From Chromera velia (taxonomy: Eukaryota; Sar; Chromeraceae): a stretch of DNA of 64,000 nucleotides. The stretch spans positions 1 to 64,000 of the forward strand of contig JAHBMJ010005458.1 in assembly GCA_018398765.1 (NCBI GenBank). Direction: 5' to 3'. Below the pieces are notes generated by a model. It was given only the letters and a program-made list of their open reading frames with translations, searched no databases and was not told the origin of the DNA. Of this stretch, positions 58,643 to 64,000 are shown one piece after another. The position numbers and the translations under genes were made by a program. Numbering within the stretch: position 1 is the stretch's first letter; each line of letters begins with the position of its first letter.

Positions 58643-61600
58643 ATGAGTGACGAAGAACGGCCACGTGCAAGTTCGGTTTCGTCAACGAAGCCCCAGCAAA
58701 ACCTTTTTTCTCCCGCTCTGGCTAAGGCGCTCACAGCCATATCAGGCGGACAACACCAGGTTGCATACACAGAGTCGTCAGCTGACGGGTCGGTGGGTAA
58801 TCCTGAAATCGAGACACGCACCCAGTTCTCCTCCCCCGATCACGCTGAGCGTGCCCACAGCACGACAAGAGAAACCGCCGAATCACCACATGGATCGTCT
58901 TCTACTGAAGTCCGATACGTCTGTGGTGAGTGTGGGGAGGAGATTGATGATGATGACGAAGGGGAGGAGAGACAGGGTGGTCGTTCCGATCACTCACCCG
59001 TCGCTTCCCCAACACATACAGAAGCCTTGCCTACCTGCAAGGCACTAAGCTCATTGCAGGAATCAGAGTCTGTAGAGCAGACGGTTGGTTTTGGCTCGGA
59101 CGTGCCTGTCTGGGCGAGAACACTTTCGCCCGCAACAGGCGCAATGCCAAGTCCCCACACTACAGTGACTCGTTCCTGTCTCTTAGCTCCCTATCGCGCT
59201 CCCTTGATTACCTTCGGGCTGGAGATGGAGAGAAGAGCGCAGACTCCTCTGCTTGGTGCATCGGCAAGCCGAACGTGCACCGTGCAGAGTAGAAGGAGAG
59301 GGGGTAGACCTCCGCTCCCAAGGCCGCTCTCCCTGTCGCCGAAGGAACAGGAGCAAGGCACACAGGGGGGAAGAGGAAAAGAACGCCCAGGCGTCCCCTT
59401 CTTCTTTGTGCCCGATCCTAGAGAGCCTCTTGCTGCTTCTGTCTCGAAGGAGAAGCATGCGGCGTCTCCACACAAAACAGCATCTGATGATCACACAAGA
59501 AAAGAACAAACAGTGGCTGGTCAGTTGAGGAGCTTTCCTTTCCGCTTGTGAGATATCGCCCTAGCGTCCCACTCTCCTTCCCTCTTCTTCTACAGTTCAC
59601 TGGTCAATTGTGTGTGCTTTTCCCACCTTCCCTTTGGTCTTTTTGTTGTTCTTCCATGTGTCTCTGTTGCGTGGGTTCTTCAACCGTCAGACCTTCATTT
59701 GAGTCCTCTTCTGAACCTGACCCCTCTTCCTTCAATTACATGCAGACACTTCAGGACTCCCGCTGAGTCCCACGCTGGCGGGGTCACCCCTGGCAACTCA
59801 CCTGAAGGTGACGGGATCTCCCTTCATCGAAATCGGGGTGCTGCCAGGGACTGCCAAGGCAAGACCTGCGAGACCCTCCATCACCTCCACCCCCGACCTT
59901 GGCACGGCGGCACTCGGGTCCGGCCCGGCGTCCCAGTGCCAGTCCCCTTCGACGGGCGCCGCCGCGCTCCCTCCCGTGATGCGCGTGCGTCGATGGGCTT
60001 CGTTTTCTTCATCGGACTCCGAAGGGGAAGATGGCGAGAAGGGGGCCGACGTCGAGGAGGAGACGTGGACTACAGTAAAGCAAAAACAGAAGGGGGGAAA
60101 GAAACAACACACTTCTGCCAAAGCGGCAACCGCAAAGAGTGGAAACGGAAAGGTCGGTCTGTCGGTGTTCAGGTCAGGTGACGTTAGTTTCCTTCCTATG
60201 ATTTGTCTTCCTGGTCTCTTTTCTCTGTCTCCCGAGGGCCCTCGCTCGGTGGTTTTGTTTGCGTCTGTCCCCCCTTTTCTTCTTTGTGCTTGTCTGAGAA
60301 GCTCCTTGCCTCAGGTTCTCTCTCCCTTCTCTCCTTGTGGGTGAGGAGGAGAGAGAACGGAACGCAGGGTTTGAAGAGACAGAGGGAGCCCAGCAAAGGA
60401 GGCTGGCTAGATCTTTGTTCTCCATATGATCGACCTCTCTCTGCAGACTACGGCTGTTAAAGGCAAGGCATCAAAGCCGACCCAAGTAGTCTTTCAGCCG
60501 AAGGGGGGTAGAGGACATTCCTCGTCCCACGGCCGGACTGTGTATGCCTCTCCAGGCACGTCCTTTCAACCACAGCCGTCCCCCCGACTTGAGATGACCA
60601 GCCGTGAGGGCGGTCGGAGGAAGTCTGCAGAGGGAAGAGAAGTAGAAAGGGAATTCTCACCTCTTGGTGGGTCCCCCGCTCTTCTGGCGTCTTCGAAGGA
60701 CCTTGACGAGACGGCCTTGGAGAGAGAATGGGCCCTCTGGTTCGACCCAGGGACAGGAACCCGGGGTGCATATGTGGCAAAGGATGGAGAAGACTATGCG
60801 AGCCATTTGACAGAAATGGGTCAGTCAGTCAGTCAATCAATTGAGATGTGATGAAAAGAAGGCTTCCATGTCAGCCTGCGGTGAATAAGGGGACGTGGAT
60901 GAAGCTTCCCACACGGACGCAAAACTCATGGCTCCCTTGCCCTTCTGGCTTTCTGAATGTTTTTGAACGACGAGTGGTCAACTCCTTCTTTTAATTCTGT
61001 TGGTAACTCTGATCCCTCTGCATCTCTCCTCTCCCCTCTGGCTTTGTTAAATCTTTAGAGTGCTGCACGTGTCCGACGTGCAAAGAAAGGTTCTGACTTC
61101 ACTGATGTCTCTGACGGTTTTTGCTTTTTTGGTTCTCTGAGCGTGCGTGCAGGTACGGTGGGTTCTCTGGAAGAATTTTGGCGTTTCTGGAACAACATCG
61201 ACTTCAGTGCCCTCCCACGACGCTCCAACGTTTCCGTCTTCAAGAAGGGCGTCAAGCCGCTCTGGGAGGACCCCGCCAACGCACACGGAGGAAGGTGGGT
61301 GGGGCGAGCTGGGGAGTGCTTGGAAAGACTTGTATATGTATGTGTGGTTGCTTCACAGATGGATGGAAAAGCCTGATTTCTGCCTGCCTGCCTGCCTGAC
61401 GGGAGGGGGGGGCACGCAGCCAACCTGGAGGGATCAACGGCATGCATTCCTTCCCTTTCGTTCATGCATGCGTGTCTCCTTCCCTTTCGTTCATGCATGC
61501 GTGTCTCCTTCCCTTTCGTTCATGCATGCGTGTCTCCTTTCCTCCCGTTCCTTCCTCTCTCGTCTCGATCCGTCTCTTGACTTGAGCGAGATGGTCGTGC

Positions 61601-63839
61601 TGCATTTGGGGCTTTGTTGTTTGTTGGAGTTCGTCTGTTTCTTGAATGATTTCCTGCTGTCCTTTCTTTCTTTCTTTTCTTTTCCTTTTTTCTTTTTTTT
61701 TTTCTTTCTTTCTTTCCTTCCTTTCTTTCAGGTGGATTGTGACGAACTTCGAGCCTCGGGACTCGATGAGATTCTTCACCCGCGTGGTGTTGGGTCTGAT
61801 TGGAGAGACCTTTGAGAATTCCGACGACTTGGTCAGTCAGCCAGTCTCTTTTTCTTTTTGTTTTGTTCTCCAACTGGCTCTTTCGCCAGTCCACTCTCTT
61901 TGCGCTGAAGAAAGGAGGAGGGAAGGGCAGAGAGAGCGGTGAAAGGTGGAGGGGGTTACTTCCTTCTTTCTATCAGGAAAGGTGGAAGAGAATGTACATC
62001 AATTCCCCCTACCTCTTTTCAGTCATCCCTTGTTGTCTCTGTGTTTCTGCAGATGGGTGTGGTCCTGTCTGTGCGGCCTCGTGGGAATGCGATTTCCGTT
62101 TGGAGTGCGTCAGTGGACCCTCGGTGGTTTGAGAAGGTCGACCTCCGGCTTCGGATGATGCTCCGGGTGGGGGCCATGCAGGCGGCACGAGACAGGGGAT
62201 TCTCGGGAGAGAAGACGGACATCGAGGCAGAGTACAATACAGACATCGACGTGGAGTACAGAGATCATGGGGTAAGTCAGTCCTGCAGGCTGTGAGGGAC
62301 TGTGGGTGTGTGGGTACGTGTGTGAGTGTCCGAAAAGGAGAAAATCAACTTACCGCGTCTCTATGTTCTCTTCTACATCTTCTTTCTGCCCATCTCTGTC
62401 GACTGTAGACAAAAAAAAGAAACCCAGCACGGCGTAGGGTTTTTTGCCTGCGTAACCACAGACAGCTTTTCGACCTCCAGTTCTCGTCTGCGGTCAGAAA
62501 AATTCTTTGCATGAAGCGTGGAGAGATGATTTCTTTGTGCCTCTCCTTCCCTTCCTTCCTTTCGGTTGTCTCTCTTCTCTCTCTCTCGCAGGGCTCTCTC
62601 TCAAAGCACGAGGTCAGACGTGCCTACACAGAGCACCGGCACGAAACAGACTCCTCTCAGCATCAGCAGTACCAGATGGGGGTGGGCCCTCGGGAGGTGT
62701 CGGGGTCTTCTGTGACCTCCTCCTGCTCTTCCTTCCCATTCCAGTGGCCTGGGGGTCCGGGGTCGGGTATTGGCAGCAGGGAGACATCAGGCATGTCGAT
62801 AGGCATCGGTAGTAGAGAGGTATCAGGCATGTCGATAGGCATCGGAAGTAGAGAGGTGTCAGGGATGTCCATTGGGGTCGGGAACGGATACAGGGAGGTG
62901 TCGGGGGTGTCGACTGGCATTGGAAACAGAGAGGTGTCCGGTATTTCTGTCGCATCTAGCGGTGGGTCTCTGAACCCGTCAGGCGCCGCCACCCCCCCGT
63001 ATCTGAAACACCTGAAGGCAGACACTGCGGGGGCCACGGCACGTCTGGCCGAGGCCGATGCATTGAGTGGGGGGGGTTCTGCGTCCTTCGATCTCTCTTG
63101 TCAGTTTTCGTTTGGAGACCCTGTTGGGGGCGCGTCCCTTGGATTGGGTCTCGAGGGTGAGATCGGGGGGGGGATGGAGGGAGACGAAAGAACAGCAGCT
63201 GCCGGTGGTCCGCCAACCGGCGGTAACGCCCAGACAGCCCCAGTAGACGTTAGTGCCTTGGATCCCGAAAGTTCAGAGGCCCAAATGGCCGTCATGCTGG
63301 CAGAGATGGAGGAGAAGCAGATTGGGTATTGGCCTGGATACGGGTTCTATGACTCTCATGGCTTCCCGTTGTTGTATGATGCCACCACAGGGGCATTCTG
63401 TTACTTGCCTGAGATTCCACATGCACCCGCGGGGGCAGGTGCTGAGGGGGGGGTGAATGGAGATGGATCGTCTGACAGGGGTAGCACTGTGAAAGATCAT
63501 GCAGAGGAGAGTGGAGAAGAAAGTTCTGATGCAGAGAGTGGGAGTTGCACAGACTCCGAGTCTGCCGTTACAGTCACCGAGGGGAGTGTGTTGATTGGAA
63601 TTGAAACCTCCTCCGTTGGTAGTTCAGCATTCTCTCAGCAAACCTCCAGCAGCCACTTGGCTGGAGCGTATTACGACTGTACGGGGCAATTTATGGGGTA
63701 TGGGGGGGTGTATGCGGGGCATGCCGGGTACTTCTGGCCGTGTGTGTATCCTGGGGGGGGCCACGGCATGTCTGAAGAAGAGACAGAGGGCGTGCACACA
63801 CAGACGGGGGGGGCTACGGAAGGCATTGCAGGATCATGA
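58643..63839 (+). CDS. EIF4E: Giant eIF4E-family cap-binding protein, 7 exons
   Basis: Translation initiation factor 4E fold, which binds the mRNA 5' cap. Exons: 58643-59519, 59746-60152, 60447-60819, 61153-61294, 61732-61831, 62053-62271, 62592-63839. All phases fit; 1121 aa against about 200-250 for normal eIF4E. The core lies at about residues 525-700: EREWALWF, EEFWRFWNNIDFSALP, VSVFKKGVKPLWEDPAN, GGRWIVTNF, GLIGETFEN, LSVRPRGNAISVW. The cap-stacking Trp of WED is kept; the other cap Trp position appears to be Tyr (GAYVAKDG), as in class II 4E-HP. The N-terminal 525 residues are disordered, with an acidic patch (EIDDDDEGEE). The C-terminal 420 contain about five repeats of GIGSREVSGMSI and then a Gly/Tyr-rich end. 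It could be a repressor or a storage-granule cap-binding protein rather than the general factor. Confidence 0.9.
61440..61535. repeat. 29-bp tandem repeat with CATGCATGC core, eIF4E intron 4
   Basis: Three copies of a unit made of GTGTCTCCTTCCCTTTCGTT and CATGCATGC. It is followed by a CT/T-rich tract up to the acceptor at 61731. Confidence 0.9.
62755..62945 (+). repeat. In-frame coding repeat GIGSREVSGMSI
   Basis: Five units of about 12-14 codons in the last eIF4E exon: GIGSRETSGMSI, two GIGSREVSGMSI, a GVGNGYREVSGVST variant and GIGNREVSGISV. A looser GVGPREVSGSSV lies upstream. Synonymous positions vary little, so the expansion looks fairly young. Confidence 0.9.
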
Positions 63840-64000
63840 AACGAAAGTTGCGGTTGTCCGCTCAACAAAGAACAAACCAATTTGATCCCCATTCTTGATG
63901 AGAGACGGAGGTGTGTGAAAGAGGAGAGGTATCGATTGATTGCCTCCTTCTTCTTTCATCATCTCTCGTCTGTCAGGGGGGGGGGGAGGGATGGTCTGGG
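63840..64000. other. 3' flank of the eIF4E gene
   Basis: No further gene seen before the window ends. A run of ten G lies near 63978. Confidence 0.5.

Overview
This is nuclear DNA of an intron-rich, microsatellite-rich eukaryote. The best guess is a photosynthetic alveolate, and most likely a chromerid alga (inference, not proven). Reasons: a bacterial-type alanyl-tRNA synthetase carries a signal-peptide-plus-transit leader with a Phe at the predicted cleavage point, typical of complex red-lineage plastids. The PP2C phosphatase resembles an alveolate subtype. Introns end almost always in TGCAG and begin with GTCAGT, GTCGGT, GTGAGT or GTAAGT.

Layout. 1-2350: microsatellites and the probable promoter of the first gene. 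2351-9107 (+): 15-exon choline-transporter-like membrane protein. 9108-13829: AT-rich spacer holding a one-exon secreted Cys-rich protein (11598-12134). 13830-17007: LTR retrotransposon fossil with a second, A-tailed retroposon inserted in its left LTR. 17254-25423 (-): 14-exon PEX1, the peroxisomal AAA+ ATPase. 26934-29939 (+): DEDDy 3'-5' exonuclease whose frame is interrupted inside the catalytic domain. 29940-33303: AT-rich island with a second copy of the A-tailed retroposon and a possible MITE. 33304-33612 (-): second small secreted Cys-rich protein. 34088-37189 (+): intronless organellar AlaRS. 38991-46268 (-): nine-exon SLC18B1-like MFS transporter with very large cytosolic insertions. 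46902-50906 (+): nine-exon ETFA. 50907-54100: spacer. 54101-58173 (-): eight-exon PP2C phosphatase. 58643-63839 (+): seven-exon giant eIF4E-family protein.

For CTL, PEX1, the MFS transporter, ETFA, PP2C and eIF4E I built exon models by hand. All six close in frame with consistent intron phases and family-typical junction residues. The exact junctions have no transcript support.

The genes are unrelated housekeeping functions: choline or membrane transport, peroxisome biogenesis, RNA processing, plastid translation, amine export, mitochondrial electron transfer, dephosphorylation and cap binding. They form no operon-like system. Two pairs are head to head with short shared promoters (transporter/ETFA and PP2C/eIF4E). 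The most unusual signals are tetranucleotide arrays that start exactly at 5' splice sites in many introns, and a 21-bp-arm palindrome found in tandem arrays in two different genes, one of which has triplicated an exon end together with its splice donor.
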